Source: Smallanthus sonchifolius
Lineage: Eukaryota > Streptophyta > Magnoliopsida > Asterales > Asteraceae
Assembly (NCBI GenBank): GCA_023525975.1
Contig: CM042046.1
Location: forward strand, 43,718,501-43,782,500
Reading direction: 5' to 3'
DNA length: 64,000 nucleotides
Shown here piece by piece: positions 1 to 9,903 of the stretch. The notes below the pieces were generated by a model that saw nothing but the letters and a program-made list of their open reading frames with translations, had not been told where the DNA came from and searched no databases. How positions within the stretch are numbered: the first letter of the stretch is position 1; each line of letters starts with the position of its first letter. A program made the translations under genes and the position numbers.

Positions 1-499
1 TCCCCCTATTTTTAACTCTAATTACATATACACTTAATCCAAAGCTTAAATTACACATATCCCCTCTTTTATAAAACTATCCTTTTAACTTTAATAGAAA
101 TACGATTATTCTTATTCCACCGATCCCAATCTAACCTTCTAATTCTCACTTCCAATCAATTCCAACATCAAGCGTGGCTTCTGATCGATTTCATCATCCA
201 GTTTGGTGTATATGTGACTAATGAAGGGAATATATGTAAATAAATTTTTGAGTTAAGTATATAGGTAATTAATGAAGTTTTTAGAAATATATGTAACTAG
301 TGTAGAACCCGTGTATTACACGAGTATAAAAAAGGTGAAAAACAAAATACAATTTGAAACAAAAAAAATGATGAATACAATTCATAAGTCAGTAAATATT
401 TTTTTGTATACAACGTCAGATTTTCTGGTTGAAAATTTTCCAATTAAATGATAATAACATATAAAATAAAATGAGATCCATAAATAAGGTTAATATTTA
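1..499. other. AT-rich intergenic DNA with a Helitron-like 3' end
   Basis: No coding potential is visible. At 297-300 a CTAG is followed by a short palindrome (CCCGTGTATTACACGAG). In reverse complement this is the usual Helitron 3' end: a hairpin about 10 bases before a terminal CTAG. The matching 5' end was not located with confidence. Confidence 0.4.
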
Positions 500-1419
500 G
501 GTAGTGTTTGATATGCATGAATGGAAGATGGAATGGAATGGGTCATTACGTTGGAATAAAATAAAACATGTTTGGTATCACATAGGAATGAAATGGACCA
601 TTACGTAAAGAATGTGATTCTTGCATTTTTAATGATTTTCATTCCTTGAGGGATGGGTGTTTTTTTTCATTCCTTCAAGAAATGAAATTATTTTGTTTAA
701 TTAATAACCGATCAATGACCCGACCCAAGGACCGACCCATGACTCGAACCATGACCTGTCCTTTGATCCGACCCATGACTCGACACGTGACCTGACCCAT
801 GCCCGTACCCATGACATGAACCATGACCCGTCCCAAGGCCCGAACTATGCCCCAAACCATGACCCGACCCATGACCCTGACCAAGAATCGACCCATGACT
901 CGAACCATGATCCGTCCAGTGACCCGAACCATGGACCAACCATGATCCGACCCATGGCTCGACCCGTGACCTGACCCATGACCCGACCCATGCCCGTACC
1001 CATGACATGAATTATGACCCGTCCCAAGGCCCGATCCATGTCTCGAACCATCACCCGACCCATGACCCAACCTATTCCCTGACTCATGACCCGAACCATG
1101 ACAAGTCCTAAGGCCCGAACCATGTCTCGAACCATCACTCGTGCCGTGACCTGACCCATGACTCAACCTATGCCCTGACCCAAACCATGAAACGTCTCAT
1201 GACCCGACTCATAGTATAAATTTATTAATTACAAATATTTTATTTTTCATAATATGTTTTACTATTACCAAACAACTTGAATTAATGATTTATTTCATTC
1301 CCACAGGGTAACCAAACATGACAAGGGAATGAAATGGTCCATTTCTTTCTTTTGTCCATTCCGTTCACTCGTCCATTCAATTCCTTAGTTCATTCCATTA
1401 CCTCATACCAAACGTACCC
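500..1419. mobile_element. PIF/Harbinger-type MITE with an internal minisatellite
   Basis: The ends are inverted and related: GGTAGTGTTTGATATG on the left and, in reverse complement, GGGTACGTTTGGTATG on the right. The element is flanked by TTA at 497-499 and 1420-1422, the 3 bp TSD usual for PIF/Harbinger elements. Subterminal GGAATGAAATGGNCCAT motifs are also inverted. The centre (about 715-1205) is a degenerate minisatellite, described separately. There is no transposase, so it is non-autonomous. Confidence 0.7.
715..1205. repeat. Degenerate GACCCGACCCATGA minisatellite
   Basis: About 490 bases of loosely repeated 10-14 base units built on GACCCRACCCATGA. Several reading frames stay open here and translate into Gly/His/Ser/Arg-rich strings, which is an artefact of the repeat. 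It lies wholly inside the Harbinger-type MITE. Confidence 0.85.
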
Positions 1420-2380
1420 TTAGAGAAGACAATACTAAATAAATTGAGTTCCGCAATAAGTTCCAAATAATAGATTCAAATCCAAACTCCAAAATTTGAT
1501 AAAAGAAAAGTACCAATATAAACATAACTAAACATTTATAAAACATAGATTGGAAATTAATTATTTGAAGAAACGATGGTCTAATGATAAAATTGGGACA
1601 ATTATTTGGTCAAAAGAACAAATCATAATAATAGCAGGATTCGAAAACATGCTACATTTCATTCAACCAAAAAAACCATCCATCCTTCTTCATGGGACAT
1701 ACAAGCATTGTAATTCAAAACTTATGCATTGTTTTAAAATAATATGTACATATTTAAAGAAGAAACTACCATAAATCCATGTAAAAGTCAAATGTGTAAT
1801 CTATAAAGTATCTAAACAAATCAAAGCAGGAAGTGATGGTATTTGCAATCCAATAATTCCGTGTTCTTGAGCTAACTTCCTAAGTTTATAATTGGGATCA
1901 AGAAAATTATTAAAAAATAAAAGAAAATAGTGACAAAGTTGATTCGTGTATATACCATCACCAATGTCAAATTTGACACGTGGATATTCATACCTAACAA
2001 CTATATCAGAAAAGATGTCTTTATGAACCTTAAAATTGAAACAAATAATTCCAGATTTGTCCATAAAAATCAAAACTTTCAGATTTTGCACGAAAAAAAG
2101 GTCTCTTAACCAAATATTGTTAAATACATATGAACTTGTGAAATTATTTGTATATGTCGGTTAGATGCAAACTCGGCGAGTACGCAGACATCACTTGGGC
2201 ACTTTAAGTGACCCTTTCGTGCTAAAGTGGCAAAAGACAGTCCTAAATCTTGGTATTCTTGAGAATCTTTGCTGTCTTTTTGGAAGCTTTTTCACTCTTT
2301 TTTTTCCTGGAAAATAGAGCAATTGAAGTTAGCGTTTAAAGATGTAATGTGTAAATTCATGAAATAATTTATATAGTGAA
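1420..2380. other. Intergenic, no confident gene
   Basis: AT-rich. A 96-codon minus-strand ORF at 2091-1801 has protein-like composition but no family I recognise and no flanking exons. The stretch 2160-2330 is less AT-rich and could be more of the adjoining retroelement, but I could not place it. Confidence 0.5.
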
Positions 2381-3215
2381 ATTGTCAAGACATTTGAAGA
2401 GAAGTTCGCTTTGTCCCCGCGGCAGCGAGCCGTGCTCGAGTGTTTGCGAGGCCCCCATGCTCAGGATTTCCTGTCAGTTGTTCCCATCGAAGGTTTAGGG
2501 CAATGTATGTCGCCAGTGGAATATCGGGCTATCCTCAAATACCGGCTGATGGTACCCCTTTTCCCGGTTGATGACCCGTGTCCCGTTTGTCGGAAGGCTT
2601 GCTTGGATTCTTTTGGGGAGCATGCTGTCCATTGCAGAGAATTACCGGGCTTCAAATACCGACACGACCTAGTTCGAGATGTGCTTTTTGATGTCCTTAA
2701 GAGGGCAGGGATCTCGGCTAAAAAGGAAGCCCCGATGAACTTCTTGACCGACCCATTAGATGGGAGATCAACCCTTCGGCCCGCTGACATTCTTGTTTTT
2801 GGATGGGAAGGAGGGAAACACGCATGTGTTGATTTGACAGGTGTGTCCCCCCTGGTTGGGTTAAGGGACAATGGGTTTAAGGCGGGTCAGGCGATAAACA
2901 AGGCAGAGGCGGGTAAAGTAGCTAAGCACGAAAAAGCTTGCCTTGTGAATCAGCACGTGTTCGTACCGTTTGCCTTTGACACCTTTGGCGCTCTCGCCCC
3001 TGATGCGGTGCGGTTCCTTAAGCGGGTTCAGCGGGTGGTCAGCAGTAACACCGCATATATTTATGGGGGGAACTTTGTGTTTAGTAGAGTAGGATTTGTT
3101 ATTCAGAAGGGGGTAGCGGCGCAGCTTGTTGCCCGTCTACCTGCCATTAGTTTGTAATTTTGGTACTTCTTGCCGTTAATCTCATTGATGACTAAAGGAA
3201 AAAAAAAAAAAAAAA
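2381..3215 (+). pseudogene. 5'-truncated LINE-like retroelement: C-terminal ORF plus poly-A tail
   Basis: An open frame runs to a TAA at 3155-3157 and lacks an upstream reverse transcriptase, so it is only the C-terminal end of a larger polyprotein. Within about 250 residues it has a zinc-knuckle-like cluster (CPVCRK, then HAVHC), a KYRHDLVRD segment, and then RPAD followed 14 residues later by VDLTG. The order CCHC, RH, PD-x(12-14)-D is that of the restriction-like endonuclease of early-branching non-LTR retrotransposons. The codons are much GC-richer than the surroundings. About 40 bases after the stop comes a run of about 18 A, as expected for a LINE 3' end. I could not find a target-site duplication. 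Similar ORFs are, from memory, frequent in Asteraceae genomes; the endonuclease reading is inference. Confidence 0.65.
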
Positions 3216-4105
3216 TTAATACAACAATTTACAACGATTGTAACCAAAATTTTAGGAAATAAAATCAGAAACAATTAAATGCTTAATTCTGCATGTTGTC
3301 TAACACTAAATTTAGAAAATGCTGGCTTTCATTTTTGCCTGAGAGGAAGACTAATTAGACATTTGGAAGGTAGTTTGAACTCATGGCAAAGAGTATTTCA
3401 TGTACTTTTCTTTTCACATTTGGATTTAGATGCACTAATTGTCTTCTTTTTAAAAGAGTTGTGTTTACCCTTATTAAATGAAATGTTAGTTATATTGGTT
3501 GAAACTTGTGATTGATATATTTCCTAAAACCGGAGTTTTCTTGTTCTCTATAGAAAAGATAACTAAAAAAAGTTGATGAATGGTCTTTCATTGTCTTCTA
3601 GTTTCTATATTGAGTATTAATTATACACAGAAGTATTTATCAAGTAATAAATCCTGCATTGTAATACTTTACCTCTTATCCTGAAGCATGATTATAAGTA
3701 TGTTCTTACCTCATCTATTTAAAATGGGGGATAATGACATGCAGCTGCACTTGTATCTTCACCATCATGTAAACAGAAAGCAGATAATGAAATGCAAGTA
3801 GTAGTGTTTAATGGGTGGAAACTGGATCAGATCTGACCCGCCCCGACCCAAGAAACAGAAAAAACAGAACCGGCTAGGGCCCACACCACCCAATAAAGCT
3901 AATATAGTCCCTGTTTTGTCCCCATTCTGTTCTTTTGTTACACTAATTTTTGCACACCCCTGAATGGAATGTAAGCTTCTAATGCCCATTGGAAAATCAA
4001 TGTGAAAACTAACAGAAAAATAAAAAGATATTTTCTATTTTGGGTTCTCAAGTACAATGATAAATGTGAAAATTAATAGAAATTTACGCAATGTTGCTTA
4101 CTTAC
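3216..4105. other. Intergenic, no gene seen
   Basis: AT-rich, with a short GC-richer patch at 3825-3900. Short open frames here show no recognisable protein and no codon bias. Confidence 0.5.
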
Positions 4106-4410
4106 GAGAACCACCCTTCATGAGTCCACTTGGTTGATATATTTCACCTTCTAATGGCACATTTGGGGTTTTAACTTCATTAATGGTTGAAAGTAACCCG
4201 TGTGCAATAAGTTGATATACACAGAATAAAAACTATAGAAACCGATAAGACTACCAAAAGATAGTAGCAAATAAGAGCCAACCGTTGAACAGAATTGCAT
4301 AGATTCTCATTTGTGCAAATAGTATTTGTATTATTCTTACAACAAAGTACCTCTCGTGCCGCTTCAATGTTGCAGACAGAAGTTGAACCAAATACATATT
4401 CCATTGCGCT
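4106..4410 (-). pseudogene. SMC2: SMC2 (condensin subunit) gene fragment
   Basis: Two exon-like pieces read on the minus strand. Piece one (4410-4351) encodes SAMEYVFGSTSVCNIEAARE, with CAG before it and a GTAC donor after. Piece two (about 4199-4106) encodes TPNVPLEGEIYQPSGLMKGG and ends at a good GTAAGT donor. Plant SMC2, the condensin ATPase that compacts chromosomes, carries closely similar neighbouring segments (AMEYVFGST and IFQPSGLLTGGS) just after its hinge. Between the pieces the frame is broken: in-frame stops follow VTFNH before the match resumes in another frame. No other SMC2 exons lie nearby on either side, so this is a relic or a captured fragment. Identity rests on motif memory. 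Confidence 0.65.
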
Positions 4411-5632
4411 CTGCAATATAGACAACTCTTAGAAAAATATGCAACCGATTAATAAAAGAAACATAAATTTGGTTCGATCATGAGACAAACGGAAACGAAC
4501 ATTTTGGACCAAAAACAGAAGTTCTTCAGCCAAAAATAAAATGTAGACAAAAATATAATTTTAAAACAATAAGAAAACAAACCTGGAGTTCATGATTCAT
4601 ACAGACATCTACAATATTAAACCATCAAAACTAATAAAACCCAAATTAAGTGTTTTTTTAGGGCTTATTGCTTGCATGAGATCATAAATTTCTGATTCCT
4701 TAATATTAGCAACAACTCTTTTTAATCCAGCCTTATAGGATGCAGCCGCTACAACTTTAAAGGAAAAATGATAACAGATGAGGTTAAAAGGAAGAATCAT
4801 AGATCGATACACAAAAAAGAACGAAATTTGAAATAATCGAACAACAATAGATGTTACCTATCGATTTATCGATGATATTATGCATCAGGTAGATCTTCAA
4901 ATCGAAACAAAAATGTGAAGAAGAGGAGGAGAAAATTAGGGTTTGGGGAACTTGAGAATGGGAACGGCCTGGTGTTTGGAGGCGGGTTAAAGGCTTAAGT
5001 AGTATCCAAATAGTTAGATCCGGTTCTGGTTTAGGTCCGCGACGAGAAGAAATGTGGAGATGTGATGTTTCTCTAAATTTTACTTGTTTCCAATTATTAT
5101 TACAAATAATTAGACATAACTTGTTTTGCTTTTTCTCACCCATTTAAAAAAAAAAAAAAGACAACTCGTTTATACCTCGATAAGAGAATTTTTGCTTGGG
5201 ATTATAGTTATAGACTATCAAATTAATTAGTGTTAGTAATTGAATTTATGAGATGTTATTGTTTAGCTTTTTGTTTAGGATTTTTAGTTTTTCGTTGACC
5301 CGTTTGTCCTGTTTTATTAGTTAATAAAAAGGCAGATGTTCTAAAAAAATTTGAATTGAAAAGATACTCATATTTTTACTAAAACCTTAGCCGCTTGTTT
5401 TAAAAATATGCATAGTTTAATTTTAAGAAAATATATATACAGATTTATATTGCTAAAATATACGTAGTTTTATAAAATTGTGTCGAAACAGGTTGTGCTA
5501 TGCAACACGGTTAGTTAATCGTGTCATATTCGTGTTTAACACATATGTTAATCGGGTTGTGTCTAATATGTTTAACACTTTTAAACCTGTTTTTGCCAAT
5601 CCCACAAAAATAATTTAACATTTTTTTATTTA
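4411..5632. other. Intergenic with a possible gene-start relic on the minus strand
   Basis: On the minus strand 5143-4600 looks like a gene start: a pyrimidine-rich leader with CCCTAATTTTCTCC, an ATG near 4884, a GTAAC donor, then a second open stretch (KAGLKRVVANIKESEIYDLM). I do not recognise the product and cannot tell whether it once joined the SMC2 pieces downstream. The rest (5150-5632) is AT-rich and featureless. Confidence 0.3.
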
Positions 5633-5952
5633 GAGTAAATTTCGTTTTGAGTCCCTATGGTTTGTTCAAAAAATCGCTTTGAATCCAATAGTTTCAATTG
5701 GACTTTTTGAGTTCTTGTGGTTTACCAATTATGTCAATCAATACACATCTCTAACACCATCTAATTTTTCAGTTAATTTTTTATAAAAAGACAAATATAC
5801 CCCTAAAACAAACAAAAACCCTACCTACCCTCTTTACCCGTTTCTTCTCTGCCCCCCACCCCACCTACAAATCACTCCAAAAGTCTAATTAAAATATTGG
5901 ACTCAAAACGATTTTTTAAGCAAACCATATGGACTCAAAACGAAATTTACTC
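5633..5952. mobile_element. MULE-type MITE with long TIRs and 9 bp TSD
   Basis: The left end (GAGTAAATTTCGTTTTGAGT...) and right end are inverted copies over about 70 bases with few mismatches. The nine bases TTTTATTTA stand directly outside both ends (5624-5632 and 5953-5961). A 9 bp duplication with long terminal inverted repeats is the Mutator-like signature. At 320 bp with no ORF, it is non-autonomous. Confidence 0.8.
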
Positions 5953-5961
5953 TTTTATTTA

Positions 5962-6983
5962 TCTACTTTTAACTATATTAACTATATGTAATAACTTTTA
6001 TAAAGAAAAAAGTCAACTATATTTCATATGCAATACACAAGTGACTTAACTTTGAACCTTTCTTTCATGAAAATATAACGCGGCTGGAATCAACCTGTTT
6101 TCATATGGTGTTTAAGGGTGTTGTTCTTCCTAAATTCATATACGTATAGCAGCATCCAATTTCATTGGGGTTTTAGCATTAATTCTAACATACAAAAGAC
6201 CACCTATTTAATAAAATAGAGTTAGTAATTTATGGAGGAGTAATATTAGACCAAAAAGAGGAGCTTACAAATGTGTTGGTAACCAGGACATATAGAAGAA
6301 GCAACAAAAATAGAACTCTTATATTCCTTAATAATGCCATTATTAAAAAATCAACAGATGATTAAATAACAATTTATAGAGATCTTAATCCTAAACCTCA
6401 TCTAACGCAATAACTATCAATCAAATATGAAAATCGTTAAATCAAACTCACATCAACAACAATGAATAAACCACCTACGAACCCTAGAGCTTCAATTTTA
6501 CATCAATAAGTTGTATTACCTGTTCAATTTAACTTTCAGATCCCGTGCCATTAGTCTCAAAACCGTACCTAGAAACAACATAGATCAACCGTCAAATAAC
6601 AAATGCATCAAAATTGAGTCTTACATAATTGATTGTTAACTAAATAACAAATCATCCCTATGTGTTTATAAGTATCAGACCTAATTTAGAGTACCTTTTT
6701 GGGGACGTTGTAGTAGACGGATAGAGATCCAAGTTTGTCGACGGCTAGAGCTAAACTGTTAGAGATAATATTAAAGGAAAAAAAATACCCTTGTACACCT
6801 AAAGGCACAAAGCAGAGGCAAAAAGCTATTTTTTAAAAGTTCCAATAAGAAAAGAAGCTGCAAATGCACCAGCAATTAAACCAAAAAAACTTAACAACAA
6901 ACTGAAGATGGTCATATATCTATAGTCTATACTCACTTTCTTTCTATAACTTCATGCTTGAAGAACATAAACCAACTAAAATC
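5962..6983. other. Intergenic and 3' flank of the FBW2-like gene
   Basis: No gene is visible. The part next to 6984 is probably the 3' UTR of the minus-strand F-box gene. Confidence 0.5.
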
Positions 6984-9903
6984 TCAATTCGAATCTGTGA
7001 AACTGACATCGCTGTCTTCACTCGTGTCGGATAACTGGCTATCATCATCGACCCATGGGCTCTGAAAATGCTGGAGCCTTTCACACATATCCGCAAGATC
7101 ACCATCCAACTCCACATTCCAACTCCCTTTGATGTCAAGATGAGTGAGTGACTTGCATTTAGTGAGGATTTCAGAAAGGCCCGAATCACCAAACTGACCG
7201 AAACAGAGCTCGATATGCTGCAGATTGGGCATGGTGTCAGCAACGGTTTTGGGTTCAGAATCATCGGTAGGCGAGTGGGCGTCAAGTGGAGGCATGTTTC
7301 TTTTCAAGTGGGTCAAAGACTTGCATTTGGTAGCAAATGTTGCAAGGCCTTTGCTTGTGATCTTGAGGCAATGGCTCACATCCAAGAGTGTGAGATTTGG
7401 TAATGGTTTTATGTGCTTCAATACCATTTGATCAGTGATGTCACTCATTGGCATTTCCAACGCTTTTAAAAAATTTCCGCTGAAAAAAAAGACATAAAAC
7501 GGGTTGATTCAGGTTGTGTTTTATCTGTAACAGGCCCAAATGAGTAAAAGTGGAAAATTAGTTAGAAAAGTAATTATAATTTAACAATATAGTTTTTATA
7601 ATCCTGTTTGATACATTGTACTCTATATAAATCTAAAAAGAAGAGTTGGACAAGTTAGCCTAGCCCAACCCGGGCCGGCCCGTTTGGACATGTATTAACA
7701 ATTACCTCTTGTGACCCGCCTAATTTTCCTAATCTTTACTAAGATTATTAAGAACTTTATAATACACGATACTATTATCAGAATTCAAAGAGAAGTGTTA
7801 GACGCGTGACCCGACCCGACCCGGCCCGTTTGGACATGTATAAACAATTAACTCTTCTGACCCACCTAATCTTTACTAAGATTATTAAGAACTTTATAAT
7901 ACACTATACTATTAATAGAATTCAAAGAAAAGTGCTAGACGTGTAAACCTGACCCGACCCGACCCGACCCGGCCCGTTTGGATACGTATAAAAAGTTACC
8001 TTATCTGATCACCAGTCTATATTTCCACTTCTAAAAAGTTACAAATGGTAATAACACCAACAAGATTCAAACCGTGTGTCGAGTCAAATTAGCTACCATT
8101 GTAATGAAGTTGCCAAATGAAGATGAAACTTGCAACACCGTCCATTTAGAATGCCCAATTTGTTTGGTTTACATTTTACACTGACTTCTTTTAAAAAACA
8201 CATCAAAATCAAAGGAAATGTGTTATGTCCACTTTTTATTAAGATGATTTAAGGAATTTTGTAACATTTTATGTTTTAAAATTTTTAAAAATCAAGAAAA
8301 CAAAGGATTGAAGTTTATAAAATATAAATAAATACTGTTTCTTGATGTGCACGTAACCGTTAATTATTTTTAAATTTTTACATTTTACAATGATTGAAAA
8401 AAAAATCAAAACAAAGGAAATGTGTTATGTTCGCTTTTTATTAAGATTATTAAGGAAAATTCTGTGATATTTTATGTTTAAATTTTTTTATAAATTAAGT
8501 AACCAAAAGAATGAAGTTTATAAATTATAATTAATTATTGTTTCTTGAGGTGCACGTAACCATTAACAGTTTTTAAATTTTTACATTTTACAATGACGTT
8601 TTCTTTTTAAGAAAAGCATCAAAATCAAAAGAAATGTGTTATGTTCACTTTTTATTAAGATTACTAAGGAATTTTGTAACATTTTATGTTTTTAAATTTT
8701 TATAAATCAAGAAACCAAAAGAATGAAGTTTATAAAATATAAATAAATGTTGATTCTTGAGGTGCACGTAACCGTTAATTATTTTTAAACTTTAAATTTT
8801 ACAATGACTTTTTTTAAGCATCAAAATCAAAGGAAATGTGTTATACGTCCACTTTTTATTAAGATTTTTAAGGAACTTCGTAAAATTTTACGTTTTAAAT
8901 TTTTTACAAATCAAGAAATTATCCAAAAGATTGAAGTTTACAAATTATAAATAATAGTGTTCCATTTTCTTTACATTTTACAATGACTTTTAAATTTATT
9001 TAAAAAAACATAAAAATCAAAGGAAATGCGTTATGTCCATTTTTTATTAAGATTATTAAGGAATCTAGTAACATTTTATGTTTCAATTTTTTTATAAATC
9101 AAGAAACCAAAAGACCGAAGTTTATAAAGTATAAATAAATGTTGTTTCTTGAGGTGCACGTAACCGTTGATTATTTATAAATTTAGTAAAATGTGTTATG
9201 TCCACTTTTTTATTAAGATTATTAAGGATTTTAGTAACATTTTATGTTTTAAAATTTTTATAAATCAAGAAACCAAAAGATTAAAGTTTATAAAACATAA
9301 ATAAATACTGTTTCTTGAGGTGCACAACCGTTATTTATTTTTAAAACTTATACATTTTACAATGATCGATTTTTTTAACATCAAAATCAAAGGAAATGTG
9401 TTACATCTATCCACTTTTTATTAAGGAATTTTGTAACATTTTATGTTTTAAAACTTTTATATAAATCAAGAAACCAAAAGATAGAAGTTTATAAACTACA
9501 AATAAATAGTGTTTCTTGAGGTGCACGTAACCGTTAGTTAAATAACTTACCAATGAGCCACAAAGAAGAACCCCGGTTCACCCATACGGTAAGCAGACAG
9601 TCGTTGAACCGTAAACTTGCTCCGTCGCACCAGCTTCTTCACCACCAAGTCCACCGCATGGCTGTCATTGCGGCGGCGGCACCACGCCTGCAAATCAACT
9701 TCCGACCAACTGTAAGGCCCCGCCACCGCCTCCATCCAACCTTTGCAAACAAACGGCACCCGACTAACCATTTCTTCAACGGGCATGATCCTTGTGAAAA
9801 TGAGAGCAAGAATTTCAGGGTTTAATCCGTCCCAACTCCGCCAACGTTCCGCCACCGCCGCCGTGTTTTTGTTGGTTGATGCGATCACTAACTTCTTGCT
9901 CAT
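6984..9903 (-). CDS. FBW2: F-box/LRR protein, FBW2-like (two exons)
   Basis: Exon 1 is 9903-9551 and exon 2 is 7479-6984, joined by a 2,071 bp intron (GTAAGT donor at 9550, TTTTCAG acceptor ending at 7480). The join restores the codon across the junction and gives 282 aa, close to Arabidopsis FBW2. The N-terminal part is an F-box (WDGLNPEILALIFTRI, then FVCKGWMEAV and GPYSWSEVDL), which in this family binds the SKP1 adaptor of an SCF E3 ubiquitin ligase. Leucine-rich repeats follow (LTLLDVSHC, LTHLDIKGSW), including the family motif of CKSL and RNMPPLD, and an acidic Asp/Ser tail. FBW2 in Arabidopsis is linked to AGO1 turnover; that role here is inference. The ATG at 9903 lies two bases after TTTTGCAG, so a 5' UTR intron is possible. 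Both exons are open and apparently functional. Confidence 0.85.
7660..8005. repeat. About 141 bp tandem repeat, nearly 3 copies, in the F-box intron
   Basis: Units begin near 7665, 7805 and 7947 with CCGGCCCGTTTGGACATG-like sequence, followed by AACTTTATAATACAC and AGAATTCAAAG. The third unit is cut short. A GACCC pentamer expands between units. Confidence 0.75.
8165..9540. repeat. About 200 bp tandem repeat, seven degenerate copies, in the F-box intron
   Basis: The marker CAAAGGAAATGTGTTATG recurs near 8210, 8412, 8626, 8828, 9018, 9188 and 9388. Each copy continues with CACTTTTTATTAAG, then AAACCAAAAGA, then TTGAGGTGCACGTAACCG. Spacing is about 170-215 bp. The array fills most of the intron and stops just before the splice donor of exon 1. 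Confidence 0.85.

Noticed and set aside
675..1166. Long overlapping Gly/His/Ser- and Val/Met/Arg-rich ORFs on the minus strand
   Set aside because: They are translations of a minisatellite in several frames; a protein gene would not be open in all of them.
2461..2871. 136-codon minus-strand ORF
   Set aside because: It is antisense to the GC-rich LINE ORF, which has the recognisable motifs.
8165..9540. CRISPR-like array
   Set aside because: The repeats are about 200 bp, degenerate and without spacers, in a plant intron.
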